Of a stretch of 64,000 bases of DNA, positions 33,960 through 47,189 are shown one piece after another. The stretch comes from Cryptomeria japonica. Lineage: Eukaryota; Streptophyta; Pinopsida; Cupressales; Cupressaceae. Position 1 is the stretch's first letter, and each line of letters begins with the position of its first letter. The notes under the pieces are model-generated. The model did not search any database and was not told where the DNA came from. It saw nothing but the letters and a program-made list of their open reading frames with translations. The position numbers were made by a program, and so were the translations under genes. The stretch spans positions 631,797,041 to 631,861,040 of the forward strand of contig NC_081415.1 in assembly GCF_030272615.1 (NCBI RefSeq), given 5' to 3'.

Positions 33960-35575
33960 TGTAGACGTCTAAAACTGGTCAACGCTTGTGGAATCATACT
34001 TTAACATTTGCGCATTGCCTTATTTTAGGGTTTTTGCATCACAATAACATTTCTCCTATGATTCACACGTGGTCTTTATCATTTGCGAGCATCGAGTCTT
34101 TCTTTCGCATTCTTCATTTGTCTCACTTTCAAATTTGGTCTTGTCAATAGCAATCTTCAGTCATGATTTTGATCAATCTTATCCTGTCGCATCAATGTGA
34201 GTGCTCATTTGTCATATTTTGACATCGTCAATTCGATTTCATTTTGGACATCGTCAATCCTAATTAGGGTTTTGTCCTCTTATCAATCTTGTCATCTTGT
34301 GATCGATTTGTCATCGATCATTTTCGTTTTCAATCTTATCATCATGCGATCGATTCGTCATCGATCCTTGTCCTCTGGTCAATCTTGTCATCTTGCGATT
34401 GATTTGTCATCGATCGTTGTCATTTTCAATCTTATCATCATGTGATCGATTTGTCATCGATCATTGTCATTTTCAATCTTGTTGTCTTATGATCAATTTG
34501 TCATCGATCGTGGTCATTTTCAATCTTGTCGTTTTGCAATCTATTTTGTCATCGATCCTTGTCTTCTTGTCAATTTTGTCATTTTGCGATTGATTTGTCA
34601 TCGATCGTCGTCTTTATCAATCATGTCAATTTGGATCAATTAGTCATTGTTCCTCGTCAATTGGTGCATTTATCAACCAAATCATTTATCAGCATTGGTC
34701 TTTTATCAAGTCAGAATCATGATCAAATCAATCCTTCAATCAAGACCTAATTCTCATCCTTGCATTTCTATTTCATCTTCTAGGGTTTCATGATTTATTC
34801 ATTTAACCTTGTTTGTCATTTCTCCCTCTAGGTTAAATAATTTATTTATCCTAAGTCTTCTTGTCACAATTAAATATTTATTTAATTGGCTAACTAATTC
34901 CTCCTCTCTTTGTGAATTAATTAATGAATGAAAAATTATTAATTAATTTACCTAATTTTTCAATTTTCTAATTTCCTAATTTCTAATTCATCTAATTTCA
35001 ATTTTCTCCTATATTTCTCCTAATTTCATGGGAATGACATAGCAAATTTGTCATAATTTGTCATAATTGTCAATCAATCAATTTTGACATAGAAATTTGT
35101 CATAATTTTGTCAAAATTATCAATCAATCAATTTTGCATAGAAAGTGCAAATTTGTCATAATTTGTCATGTTTGTCATTCTTGATTTGCAATTTCCATTC
35201 GAATCTCTTCATGCTAATCTTGTCTTTTCTCCAATTTGTCTATAAATTGGATGAATTTCTTCAATCTAGGTCCCTAGTCGAATCAATCACGCTTCTAGTA
35301 TTCTTGCGCTATCGTCTTGTCTACTTGCTTTCACATCATGCTTATGCACTAGTAGGTGAGATCCACAAACAAAGCTATTTGAAGGAGAAAGAAGGACAAT
35401 TGAGCCACATGAAGAAGACATCTGCATTTGGTTTGCTTAGTTTTCAATCTTGAATGTCTTGTTTTCATGTTTTCATTGAGTGTAATTAGGATTGTTATCA
35501 TTGCAATTGAGTTTTCATGATTGAACTAGACTAATATTGATTTGCTTGTGATGATTTCCACATTTCCTAGATACA
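33960..35575 (+). mobile_element. 3' LTR of gypsy element 2 (1616 bp)
   Basis: It begins TGTAGACGTC and ends CCTAGATACA, and aligns along its whole length with 20350-22012. The tandem block (34296-34625) has one unit fewer. Many of the substitutions in the first 300 bases are CG versus TG/CA. Confidence 0.95.
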
Positions 35576-35580
35576 GTATT
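35576..35580 (+). repeat. Target site duplication GTATT (right)
   Basis: It pairs with 20345-20349 and fixes the right end of the element. Confidence 0.9.
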
Positions 35581-36063
35581 TATTAGTACATATATTTTTT
35601 TTTGGTAAGGTGGCAATGCCACTTGATATATTTTATTAATAATATATAATTTTACAATATATTTAAAAATTGGTTCAAATTGAGCTCCCAGAGAAAAGAG
35701 CCAGCAAGCAAAACTTTGGTCATTGCTCATCAACATGCCTATATAAGAGAAGTAGTGAACAATCCTCTAGCCAAAGCTAGTTACAAAATAGAGATCAACA
35801 AAGGAGCATGCAGGCTCATTTACAAATAGGAGCATGCAAGCTCATTTTATAGAGTAGGAGCATGCAAGCTTATTTACAAAAAAATTAAATGAAAAAGAAA
35901 TAACATAGGTTGCCCAGTGAATGAAGAAGAGAGCTCCAAAAAGAAAGAGGACTAAACCAACATCGAAGGACAGATCCATCTTCGTGGGATATCTTGAAGG
36001 CCCTACAACAAAGAAATTTTGCAACCAAAATTGACATGCCCCTGCACCAAAAAATGCCTGCAA

Positions 36064-36204
<141 letters not shown>

Positions 36205-36759
36205 TACAGAACATAGAGAATTGACAAGAAACACAAGGGTCTAAAACATAACTGACACCAATGACATGAGATCTGCAGTCCACCATTATAGATAAATGCC
36301 AAAGGAGAAGAGGTGAATGTAGAAATGCTAGAGAGAAATGAAGCACAATATTTTTATGTCATAAATGAAAAGAAAGAGGAGATATATCATAAAAAATATG
36401 ACAAACCAAAAGAAGCGGCTTACAGAGATAATCATGAAAACAATGCCATGCCAAACTTTAAATGGCATATGAAGGACATATTCCCAATGTGAAAATAAAT
36501 ATCTCCAGATTTCGCACTAGAAGAGAGTACCAAACACATGAACAACATCAATAACAACCAACTCATCATTAATGCATGCCAAGTGATGATTGAGTAAAGC
36601 AAAGTACCTCAAATCAAAACCAAATGGAATTATGAAAAGGAATACCTCACCAAGAGAAGAGAATATCAACTCATATAAATGAACAATCATATAATAAGAA
36701 AGATTAAATACTCGACTCTCTACAGGCTATACTTAATAGGTTTGGAAAGCTCATCAAAT

Positions 36760-37699
36760 CACACCCCAATCGAGAGGAATCAATAACAGTTTTGTCACAA
36801 CCCATATTAGCGAGGCAATCAGTCAATGCATTACCTTCATGATAAACATGTGAGATGATGAGGTGCTCAAACATATCAAGAAGAGTCCATATTTGTTCAA
36901 GAATATATTGGAAATGCCAATTATCATCTTTTCTTGCCTTGCAAGCATTAATGATAATAGTCGAATCACATTCAATATGAAGGTATTTGACCTTCTAAAA
37001 GAGCACAAGCCTCTGCCATATTATTTGTGCCAAAAGAAATTAAAATAGCTTTAAATGTTAATAAAGAACCCAAATGATCATGAAAAACTATCCCTATTCC
37101 TGAATCACCAAGATTTCCATGGGAGGATCCATCAAAATTGAGTTTACAAAAAGGAGCATCAGGAGGATGTCATTTTATAGAATTTCTGTCTACAGGTGTT
37201 TTCCGAATCCTTGGAAAGGCGGGTGGTATAGGAATAACGATAATTTTCCAAGAATAAATCATAAAATTGTCCTAGGAAGAGAATTCTGAATTCATATTAA
37301 AATATTTATGAACATGAGCATTAACTTGCTCAATAATAATTATTTCTGAAATTTCAAGAACAACCGATAAATCTGATGAGTCACATCTAAAATGTGCTTG
37401 TTTCTTTCCCACCAAATGGTCCATATGACTGAAGAGGGAATTATAAACCACAAACAAGCAAATAGAGAAGATGAATACAAAATTGGCGAAGATTGAAACA
37501 TGTCCCATAAAGATAAAGGTAAAGGGAATGAAAGAGATAAATTTTGGAGGACAAAATGCCAACAACTACTCGCAAACACACAATGAAGAAAAAGATGATT
37601 AACATCTTCAAGAGATTTACCACATAAAACACAAGAAAAGGAGGTTGCGATATTAAATTTGACTAAACGATCACTAGTCAATGTTCTATTTTGTAGCAC
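36760..37699 (-). pseudogene. LINE zinc finger and RNase H
   Basis: The zinc-binding region follows RT (CVLCGKSLEDVNHLFLHC at about 37,640-37,580). RNase H runs from about 37,145 to 36,760: LNFDGSSHGNLGDSGIG with the first Asp, NNMAEACALLE with Glu, IECDSTIII with the second Asp, and HEGNALTDCLAN with the last. One frameshift lies between the Glu and the second Asp motif. Confidence 0.8.
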
Positions 37700-38241
37700 G
37701 AGCTAGGAAAAAGCACCAGCTTTAGGTAATACTGAATTATTCCAATAGAACAAAAAGGCACGATGAGGAGCATTTTGATTGGCCATTTATTGAAGAACAA
37801 AATATCCTTCTTTAACAGAGTAGTTTACCAATTTAGAAGGGCACCAAATAAGTTGATCTTTGATGTTAGAAAGGAAAGCCACTTGGTCTTGCAAAATAGA
37901 TTTAAAATTTTGAATTTCTTGCAAGGATAATGGAAGAGTAGAGCGATCCTTCCATGAGACCTTGTGAGAAAACAGATCAACACTATCTACATAATCAACC
38001 TATCTAACTCCCCATGATTGAGAAAGAACAACTGAAACAAAAGCAAGAGAATCATGCTGCGAAAGAGGGGGAAAACCATTCCAGGAGTCTTTTCATAAAA
38101 GAATATCCTCCCCTGAATGGACCTGCCAGGAGAGAAAATTAGAGACCACTTCCCTATATGAGATCATAAAGTTCAAAATAGCAGTGGAGGATTAGAAATT
38201 GTGAAGATCCTAGCAGGATTCTGGGAATCCAAATACTTAGC

Positions 38242-40093
38242 CTACATAATTTGGCACCACAAAGATTGGGGCTTAGTATACATAGACCAAACTAGTTTGC
38301 CCCCAAAAGCCCTATTTATTTTAGATAAGTCTTGAATCCCAACACCACCAACTTGCTTGGAAAGAGACATCTTGGTCAAAGAAATCAGTGGAATCATTTT
38401 ATCTTCTGTCATGTTATTTTTCCAAAGAAGAGATCGAATAATCTTTTCAATTTGGGAGATGACTGATCTGGGAGCTTGAAGAACTAAGATATAGTAATTA
38501 GGAATGGCAGATAGGACCATTTTAATGAGAAGTATCCTACTTGAAAGAGACAACCACCTAGCCTTCCAAGAAGAAATACGAGATTTAAGTCTCTCAATAA
38601 CCAAATTCCAAAAAGAAGACTTAGCATATCCCATAAAGAAAGGAATCCCCAAATAGGTAGAAGGAAGAGAGTCTATTGGGAAACCTAAGATATTCACAAG
38701 TCTATCAGCCACCAACCAAGGAGTATTAAAAATGAAGATCTTGGATTTATGAGGGCTAATCTGTTGGCCAGATCCAATAGTATAAGTATCCAAAATAAAT
38801 TTAATATGAGTAGCCTCTTGAATAGAAGAAGACCCAAATAAAAGTGTATCATTAGAAAAAAGGTTGAGTGACTGAAATATCAGAATTAGGAATTAACACC
38901 CCTTGCCAAAAGCCCAGGAACCTTTTCTTAATAACCAATCGACTAAAAGCTTCTACCATAATGATAAATAAGAAAGGAGATAAATTATCTCCTTGTCTAA
39001 CACCCTGGGTTGAAGAAAAGTATCTAGAGGGAGATCCATTAATGATGATAGAAAATGAAGCAGAAGAAATATAACTCTTGATTCATTTACACCATCTTTT
39101 AGAGAAACCAAATTTTCTTAAAACTTTGAGCAAAAAAACCCAGCAAACTTTATCATAAGACTTCATCATATCAAGTTTGACCACAAAAGCTAGGATATTG
39201 GACAAATTTATGGAATGTAAAGTTTCATGAGAAACAATTGCTCCCTCATGAGTTTATTGACCCATAACAAAGCCTCCTTGTTGAGGAGAGATGATATGAG
39301 GAAGGAGAATTTTAAGTCTTAAATAAATAGCCTTGGTGAAGATTTTGTAAATAGAGTTGCACAAAGAAATGGGTCTAAATTCAGCAAAAGTTTGGGGATT
39401 CGTAGATTTTGGGATAAGGGCAATATAAGTGATGTTAAATTTTGTAAGGATATACCCACCCCTCCTAGACTCCTCCAAAGCCATTAATAAGTCAAAACCA
39501 ATAAAATCCCAACATTTCTGAAAGAACGAGATAGTAAACCCATCAAGACCCGGAGCTTTGTCAGGGGCCATGGAAAAAACAACAGAATGAAGCTCATCTA
39601 AAGAAAAAGGACTCATAAGAAAGTCATTATCCTCATGAGAAACAAGGGAGGGGATAGAATCTAAAATAAAATCCACATGGTGATCCATAGAGGAAGAAGA
39701 AAAATAAGGAGATAACAATTCCTTAAAAAAAGACATCCCCTCCTCTCTAATCTGCTGATCTGAATTAAGGACATAACCAAATTTAGAATCCTTAATACTA
39801 AAAATTGTAGAAGCAGCTTGTTTAAGCTTGGCTACAGCTTGAAAGAAGGCAATATTCCTGTCACCTTCTTTAAGCCAAACCTCACGAGACTTTTGCTGCC
39901 AATAGATTTCAACTCGGGAGCAAAGGATCTCCCAGTAAGCTTGCAATTTATTTTGAGCATCATTAGTGGAGTAATTAGTCCCATGTCTAATAATCTCCTC
40001 ATTAACAACCTTCAAATCATTGGCAACTGCCTCTTTTTCATGAAAAATATTCTTAAAGACCAATTTATTCCAAGCCATAATTTGAGATTTCAC
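38242..40093 (-). pseudogene. LINE reverse transcriptase, catalytic motif damaged
   Basis: This carries a non-LTR RT with MAPDKAPGLDGFTISFFQKCW, FRPISLCNSIYKI, VVKLDMMKSYDKV (motif A Asp kept), GVRQGDNLSPFLF, and the downstream STYLGIPFFMG and LIKMVLSAIPNYY regions. At the expected F-A-D-D site (about 38,849-38,860) the best frame reads F-S-N-D, so the first catalytic Asp of that motif is Asn. There are also frame changes at about 39,240 and 38,870. Confidence 0.85.
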
Positions 40094-40249
40094 AAATTTC
40101 AGTTTGGAATAAAATTAAAACATCTTAGTACCTTTGCAAAACATAGCACTTATCCACCATTGATTTAATAAAGAAATAAAATGAGGATGAGTGAACCACA
40201 TTTTCTCAAACTTAAAAGAAGGTCTAATAGATGAAACATGATCCAATTT

Positions 40250-40946
40250 ATCAAAATTCAGCAAAATTGGGAAATGGATAGAATCTGAGGAGGTAAGAAT
40301 CTTAGAAGAAAAGGAAAAGTTGCTCAAATGTAGGTTTAGGAAAATAAGAAATCTGTCAAGGCGAGAGGCAATCTGGCATTTAGATCTCCTATTAGTCTAA
40401 GTGAAAGAACCATTAGAAGGGAAAATATTGAATAACACACTGTGTTGTACAAAGGAAGAAAAGTCATCAATAACCTTCTGAGCTATAGGATTACCCCCTC
40501 TTTTTTCATCCAGGGAAAGGAGAGCATTAAAATCACCCACAAGAACAATAAAAAAATCATCATATCGTAAAAACAATTCAGATAAGGAATCCTGTAAGTC
40601 AGTTTTATCTGAAGGATAAGTCGGACCATAAATATTAAATAGAGCAAAAGAGAATTCAAACCAATCAACATTTAACAACTGTCAATGAGAAGCAAAAGAT
40701 AACATCTCAACTTTGACTGATTTAGGATTCCATAAAGTTATAAGACCACCAGAAGCACCCAAAGAAGGAACATGAATAGATTTCCAAAGGGACCATTTGG
40801 AAATTATTTTATCAAAAGAATTCTAAGAAAGTTTAGACTCTTGCAATAAGATGATATCCACTTTTCAAGAATCAAGAAATTTCTTGATCCTTCCCCTTTT
40901 GTTAGGGGCATTTAAGCCCCTGACATTCCAAGATAAAATCCTCATT
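40250..40946 (-). pseudogene. LINE endonuclease (APE-type)
   Basis: ILSWNVRGLNAPNKRGRIK opens the domain near 40,946. LLQESKLS supplies the catalytic Glu, followed by FALFNIYGPTYPSDK and VGDFNALLSLDEKRGG (near 40,530) with the catalytic Asp and Asn. Three stops lie in the first 100 codons. The enzyme nicks target DNA to start insertion. Confidence 0.82.
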
Positions 40947-41320
40947 TATCACAAGGAGAGAAATGTGCCCTCCTTGTTTTGACTTGGGAAGAAAATTTCT
41001 CTATAACGGTGGATTGAATACTAGCCGCAATCTCCTCCTTGATTTTAGCCAATTTTGGTTTCCGACCCCTCTTCTTAGTAGTTTTAACAATAGGGGGAAA
41101 CAGAAGGAGATTTCTCCAAGGATAGCTTCTGATAGAAATAAAATCCATACAAATTAGAAATATTTGAAGAAGGACTATCAATAAGATCCACATCCACACC
41201 TTCAACTGAATTTGGCTGAGAAGAGGAAACATGACAACCATCATGGACAGGCCCTGAAGAGGCAAATGCAGAAGAGAAAGAAAATTCGGGAAATTCCTTT
41301 GCAACAATCTGATCAAATAG

Positions 41321-42032
41321 ATAAGAAGAAACTAAATATAAAATATCTGAATTTAATATATATAAAATTTAAATTAATTTATAAGAAATCTAACAATTTA
41401 ACTATTTTTTTAATAGAGATGAAATGAGAGGGATGGAAGCAATGAGAGAGACCTACTTGTGCTAATTCACAAATGTTATTTACCTTAAAATATACAATAT
41501 GGTAAAACTAATTGTTTCACATACTTCACAAATCAATGATGCAAATTTAATGAAATGAATTTTGATCATTCTTGAATTTAGGATTTTTTGAGTTCATATA
41601 GTGATTTTTGTAGCTTCCTTAGTGAATGGACTAAAGGTTTGACTATAGGTATTTGAAACTCTACATATGTAAGCTCAAGATTCTCAAATATTTTGACCAT
41701 GTTATCTCACTAATGTATTGTAATTGTTAGAGATTAGACTATTACTAACCATTCAAATATGGTGTTTTGACTCGATTGCATATTAGAACAATAACCTTGC
41801 CACTCAGAAAAATCAAATTCAACCAAAGAATTTCTAAATAGAAGATAAAAATGTAACTCTTTACTCTTATATTTTTGACTTAATTTTTTTTATACAATTT
41901 TAAGATTAATAAAGTATGTTATTAACCTAATAAGCTTATTATATAGTAAGTTTACTATTATTTATTACTAATTTTATTTGTTTTAAATAATTATTTTTAT
42001 ACTTTATCTATTTTGACTTCATATTTTTTATT

Positions 42033-42035
<3 letters not shown>
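41321..42035. other. A/T-rich interval, no gene seen
   Basis: There is no coding frame or repeat family that I recognise. It is probably the 5' flank of the LINE insertion. Confidence 0.4.
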
Positions 42036-42076
<41 letters not shown>

Positions 42077-42497
42077 TACTTATCTTGATGACCTCTTTTG
42101 TCTATTTCTCTTTCTCCCCCTCTCTCTCACATTATCTCCATCCTTCCTCTCTCATTATATCCCTCTTTATACGTCAATTTATCATTCTCCATCTTCCTAT
42201 CTCCTTCCATATCTCTCTTTATATATTTATCTCTCTTACCCCTCTATATTTCTTTTTTATATATATCTCTATCTCTCCTTATTTCTATCCCTATCTCTAA
42301 ATCTTTGTCCATTTTGTCCCTACTACCCCCCCCCTCTCTCTCTCTATATATATATCCTTTTCACTCATATAAAATTTCTCTATGCTTCTCCATCTTAATC
42401 TCAATCTCCATCACTATATCTTCCCCCTCTATCTCTATACCTCTCTCTATTTTACTTGTCTATGTTACCTTCTTTCTGTCTAACTCTTGCACCATCT

Positions 42498-42528
<31 letters not shown>

Positions 42529-42745
42529 CCCCACTCTCTCTCTTTCTATTTTCCTCCTACTCCTCTCTCTATCCCTTTATTCATGTACCTCTCTACCTCT
42601 ATCTTTTTATTTGTGTGTGTGTGTGTGTGTCACATCCACTCCATCTCTCCCTCAATCTATCCTACTCTATATATCTTCCTATCTCTATCTCCCTCTCACT
42701 CCTCTTTATCACTTTCCATCTATATCTTTCTCTATCTATCTGTCT
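42036..42745 (+). repeat. Pyrimidine-rich simple-sequence block 1
   Basis: It starts with a pure (CT)n run (42036-42074) and continues as degenerate TCTCTATCTC, TCCCTC and TATATC words, with a (GT)n run near 42,612-42,631. The + strand is almost purine-free over long stretches. Several Ser/Leu/Tyr/Ile-rich open frames are by-products of the repeat. Confidence 0.9.
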
Positions 42746-43685
42746 GACGGCTAAAGTACAAAACTATGTCACATTTCAGCCCAATTTATCAACACAAATG
42801 AATTTAAATATTTTTAACTAAAAAATAGTTTTCATCAAACATATGGTCTATATAGATTCATTATAGTTAACTTATATATGGGCCAAAACTTTTCAAATTG
42901 GAAGTGTCTACTAAATGTATATTTTATACCACTTAGGGTCCAATTACCAAGTTTTTATTTTTTTTGAAAAAATCGTTGTTTCAACAACTCCTACTCTTAT
43001 AAATAATTTTTTATGTATAAACATACCCTTTTGTAGATCTCTAAGTGAATTTAAAAAAATATATATTCTTTAACATTTTAATTATTTTATATTGTATATA
43101 TTCTATTTTTATTGAAAGTAGGTCATCAACACTAAAATATAAGGTTGATTGTCTTGTCAAGGGAAAATACTTAAATTTATTAAAAAAAATTGAAAAAAAT
43201 ATGATGCAATAGAGAAAATAATCTATGTCATTATGAGATAACTCGTCTATTTTGGGTAAATAATTAAGACAAAATGGGGTGCTAAATGGAAAGAATTATA
43301 TTTTAGTATGCACAATTTTTTTAAATTTCTATAAAATATGTATTTATTAAAAATAGTGAAAAATATATCCATGCACTAAAGTTTCAAGTTATCAATAGAC
43401 ACAAAAAAATTGAAGAAAAAAAGATAAAATTTACTATACAAAATGTGACGCCTTGTGTAACTTCAATTTCAACATTTTATTAAATAGCTAAATTTTAGTG
43501 TCTACTTTATAAAAAACTATATTCAAATAATTTTCTAATTTTTTTTTAAATATACAAACATAAATACACTAAAAAATATAAATTTTATTAGTTTACATTA
43601 TTTCAAAATTCAAAACATATATGTCACTTTCTATTGATTCAATTTAAAAAGTTCAATCAGTGTTGGTCATTTCCTTTATAAAAGT
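42746..43685. other. A/T-rich interval between pyrimidine blocks
   Basis: It has no gene or element that I can name, and composition drops back to ordinary A/T-rich DNA with short A and T runs. Confidence 0.4.
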
Positions 43686-43689
43686 GTGA

Positions 43690-44328
43690 CAACTCTCTGC
43701 TTTTGCCATCCTTATATATCTATCTCCTTATTTCTACATCTCTTTCCCTACCCCTCTCTATCTCTCTATCTCCTTTCCATATCCTTCTCTATCCCTATAT
43801 GTCACCCTCTATCGATATCTCTTTGTCTCTTCATCTCCCTCTCCCTCTTTATATATTGTGTCATTGCCCCCTTTATATATATTGAGTTATCTCTTTGTGT
43901 CATCAAATCCCTTTTTGCCTCCTCATCCCCCTATCTATTTATCTATCCCCACCTCTCCCTCTCTCTATCCCTTTCTCTTTTGATATATCTCCATCTCTCC
44001 CTTTCTCTTCCCATATATATCTCTCTCTCTCTCCATTTTTATCTCTCCATCTCTATTTGTCTATCTCTCTATATCTCCTTCCCCCTCTCCCTCTACCTGT
44101 CTTTCTCTATCTCCTTATATCTTTATCCCTTTATTACTATATCTAACAATTTTTATCTCTCTATTTCTCCATTTCCCTCTTCCTCTATCTCTCAATATCT
44201 TCCTCACTATATCCCTATCTCTCCCTGTTTGTACCTCTCCCTCTACCTCTCGCTATCTCTTTATCAACTTCTCTCCCTCTTCCTCTATTCCTCTATCTTG
44301 ATCTCTATATCTATCTTCTTCCCCCCCC

Positions 44329-44384
<56 letters not shown>

Positions 44385-44576
44385 TTTATTCTCCAGCTTT
44401 GTCTCTCCATATATCTTCTTACATCTTTTTTTATCTCTATTTGATTATCTCTCTATCTCTCTACCCCTATATCTCTCCCTCTCTCTATATCACTCCATAT
44501 CTCTATCTTTATCTTTCTATTTCCCCCTCTCTCCTCTCCTTTTTTATATATTTATCTCTTCCATCTCTATGTATCC

Positions 44577-44633
<57 letters not shown>

Positions 44634-44757
44634 TCTCACTATACCATCCCCATATTCCTCTCTATCTCTATCCCTTGACTTTATACCTTATCCATCTCCA
44701 TTTCTCTCACTCTCCCCCCCCCCTCTCTCTTTCTATCCCTCCCTCCCTTTTGTAAAC
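43690..44757 (+). repeat. Pyrimidine-rich simple-sequence block 2
   Basis: This is a degenerate CTCTATCTC/CCCTCTATATC tract of about 1.07 kb with embedded (CT)n (44,580-44,630), (TA)n (44,344-44,383) and poly-C runs. It has the same composition and strand bias as block 1, so the two probably derive from one array split by the A/T-rich interval. Confidence 0.9.
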
Positions 44758-45834
44758 ATAGCATGAGCATATTAGTAATGAAGCTTGATTATCTTCATGA
44801 TTTAAAGTTTTTATTTTAGTTAAATGTTTGGATCCATGTAAGTAAATTTGTACTTGATTTGAAGCTACACTTCTACATTGAGTTTTATTTTATACAGATA
44901 ACATCATTTTCTAAATGGCCTACTAATTGACCTCACATACTAGGAAAATGTATGCAAAAACTAGACCAAAATATTTTCTAATTGACCTTTCACACTGATT
45001 CAACGTACACAATACACACCTAGGTGCAATTACTAGTTTATAACTTCAAAACAATTTATTCTGCACTAACACTCACAACTATAGTAATTATTTTGAACTA
45101 ATTAAAATAAATAAAGCTATATCATTGAACTGCTTCTGAATTTGATTGTGTGTATTATTTTTTGCATCATTAAAAGTATAATATATAAAAAATATATATA
45201 GTATTCTACACCCATCGAGAGTGGTGATGGATTTATATTTTTCATTACAAAAAAAAAAATAGTACTAATATTTTGACTATTAACAGTGCATGCATCTCAT
45301 AATTTTTTTGATTTTACTTGATTTTCACGTCTGCGAAACCCGAATAGGCTATGAAGAGTAGTGTTTTTAAAAATATTTAATTATAGAATTGCTTAAAAGT
45401 GCCATGCACTCTGAGCTCTATGGATTGAATCTGCCTTACACATTTGGAAAATGTTTTTTTTATTGATATATAAGGTAATTATATATTATAATTATATTTA
45501 TTTATTTTTGATAAATAATATTCAATAAAGTTATTCTTGCTATATTAATTATTATATTTATATTTATTAGTATAGATATCTTAAATATCTATTTTAAAAA
45601 ATAATAAATATTAATTTTGAAGTATTTTATTTTGCTTTAGAATTGCTTGAAAATTATTTTCATTTTAACAACTTTTCAATAAATAAAAATTAAATAAATA
45701 ATTTAAAATATTTATATAAAGAAATAATAGATAATAGAATAATTTTAAAGTAAATATTGGTATCTTTTTTAAATATAAAATGACTCCTAAGTAAATAAAA
45801 TAAAATAATTTTAAAATAAATTATGATTGTGTAA
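44758..45834. other. A/T-rich interval, no gene seen
   Basis: Very A/T-rich sequence (for example 45,470-45,830) with no supported frame. Confidence 0.4.
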
Positions 45835-47185
45835 TGTCGTAAATTGTACACCCTTGCCAAGATGGTACAATTCTATACTTAGTTTAGCACTCACCTTAGT
45901 GTGTTTGCATCTTGCATTGTAATTTCCCTTTAATCATTTAATTTATTAATTTCATTAAATCTAAAGTCATAATTCATCACTCCCCACATCATAAAATTGG
46001 TCCCTTTACCCTATGTATGCCCCTTTTTATTTTATTCCTCCAATAAATCATTAAATTATAAACCCTAATTATGTCTTATTTTGTCTTTTAAGGCCTGATT
46101 TCGCATATCAAAACATCTCGAAATCAGTTGTGACTTTGGGATTCACTCTAATATCATCATATGTAATGGCCCTGAAAATTTGGTGAAAAGTTGGTTGGAC
46201 TGTGTGTAAGTTATGCACGGTCCCCGATATTTTTCTTGAATTTTTGGGAGCATAATTCTATGATATTATAATGCTTAACCCCAATAAATTGGCAAAAAAT
46301 TCAAATCCTAAGTTGGCCTCAAGACAAAATTAAGATCTAGGATTTCACACATAAGAGCTCTCTTTGTTCATTTCAAGGCCAACTAGAAGAAGTTTTTGGC
46401 TAAGGAGCCTTCTATGCAGTGAAAGAGTAGGTCTTTTGGAGTCTTCAACAATATTCAACAACATCTATCAAGAATTCATCAAGCATTATTTCATCAATTG
46501 TGGGCTTTTAAAGATGTAGGAAAGCAATAGGAGATCATCAACTAAAGATTGGCTTGTACCCCTCCCTTGGGGTTGGTATGATTTCATGTTATTTTCATGT
46601 TCTTGTATGAGCTTCATGACATCAATTTGCAGATTTACATTTATGCTTTAGATCACTTAGCAACATTGATTTAGAGAATTTACATTGTCAATTACAAGCA
46701 TTTAGGGTTTACTCTTTAAAGCATATGATTACTCTAGATTGTTTGCATTCGTCATTTTAGGGTCTTGCACACACACAAGATTCCTGCACACACTATTTTA
46801 CTATACTAATCGACTATTTGTTGAGGTGGAAATCACCAAAACAGGGGTTTGACTAAAGAAAAACCCCATATAGCCACCCAAAATCCTATTTTTCAGTTGC
46901 AGGTGCAGGTTTAGGTACCCAAAAGACTTTCAAGAATACTGAAAGGCATGAGGACTATCTAAAAGCCTCAAATCTATACCAAAATCATTAGGGACAGGGG
47001 CCTAGCACCCTGGTCCTACCTAAGACAATGGAGTGGCACTCTGGTCCCCCCACTTTCAGGTAAAATTCACCAGGGTGGAAGCTCAGGACCTCAAGTTTAC
47101 AGACCTTCAGTTGCAGCTCTTTGTCAGACAAAATGTAATTCCTCGCCAGGAAACCCTGAAGGGATAAAGCTAAAACACACAAATG
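45835..47185 (+). mobile_element. Probable gypsy LTR plus leader fragment
   Basis: TGTCGTAAATTGTACACCC at 45835 looks like an LTR start. About 1 kb later (near 46,825) comes GGTGGAAATCACCAAAACAGG, where a primer site would lie, then a leader-like segment. Between 46,985 and 47,090 is a GC-rich motif set (GGGGCCTAGCACCCTGGTCC, GTGGCACTCTGGTCC) that resembles the leader arrays of the Tat elements. No gag follows, so it is truncated near 47,185. I could not match the primer site to a tRNA. Confidence 0.45.
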
Positions 47186-47189
47186 GGTG

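Larger units (their letters stand above)
20350..35575 (+). mobile_element. Full-length Tat-type Ty3/gypsy LTR retrotransposon (15.2 kb)
   Basis: Both LTRs, PBS, gag-pol, PPT and a 5-bp target duplication (GTATT at 20345-20349 and 35576-35580) are present, so the insertion boundaries are exact. The order is LTR, tRNA-Trp PBS, 2.1-kb leader, gag-pol 24150-32361, 1.6-kb 3' UTR, PPT, LTR. The two LTRs differ by scattered substitutions, many at CG sites, and by one tandem-repeat unit, so the insertion is not recent. It cannot move on its own: gag-pol has 17 nonsense codons, one frameshifting deletion and a lost integrase glutamate. Confidence 0.95.

Noticed and set aside
33544..33972. 142-codon frame at the end of gypsy element 2
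   Set aside because: It runs through the PPT into the LTR, so it is not a gene.
42013..44766. Many Ser/Leu/Tyr/Ile-rich open frames, some over 200 codons
   Set aside because: They follow from the stop-free pyrimidine repeats and overlap in all frames; no domain or start context.
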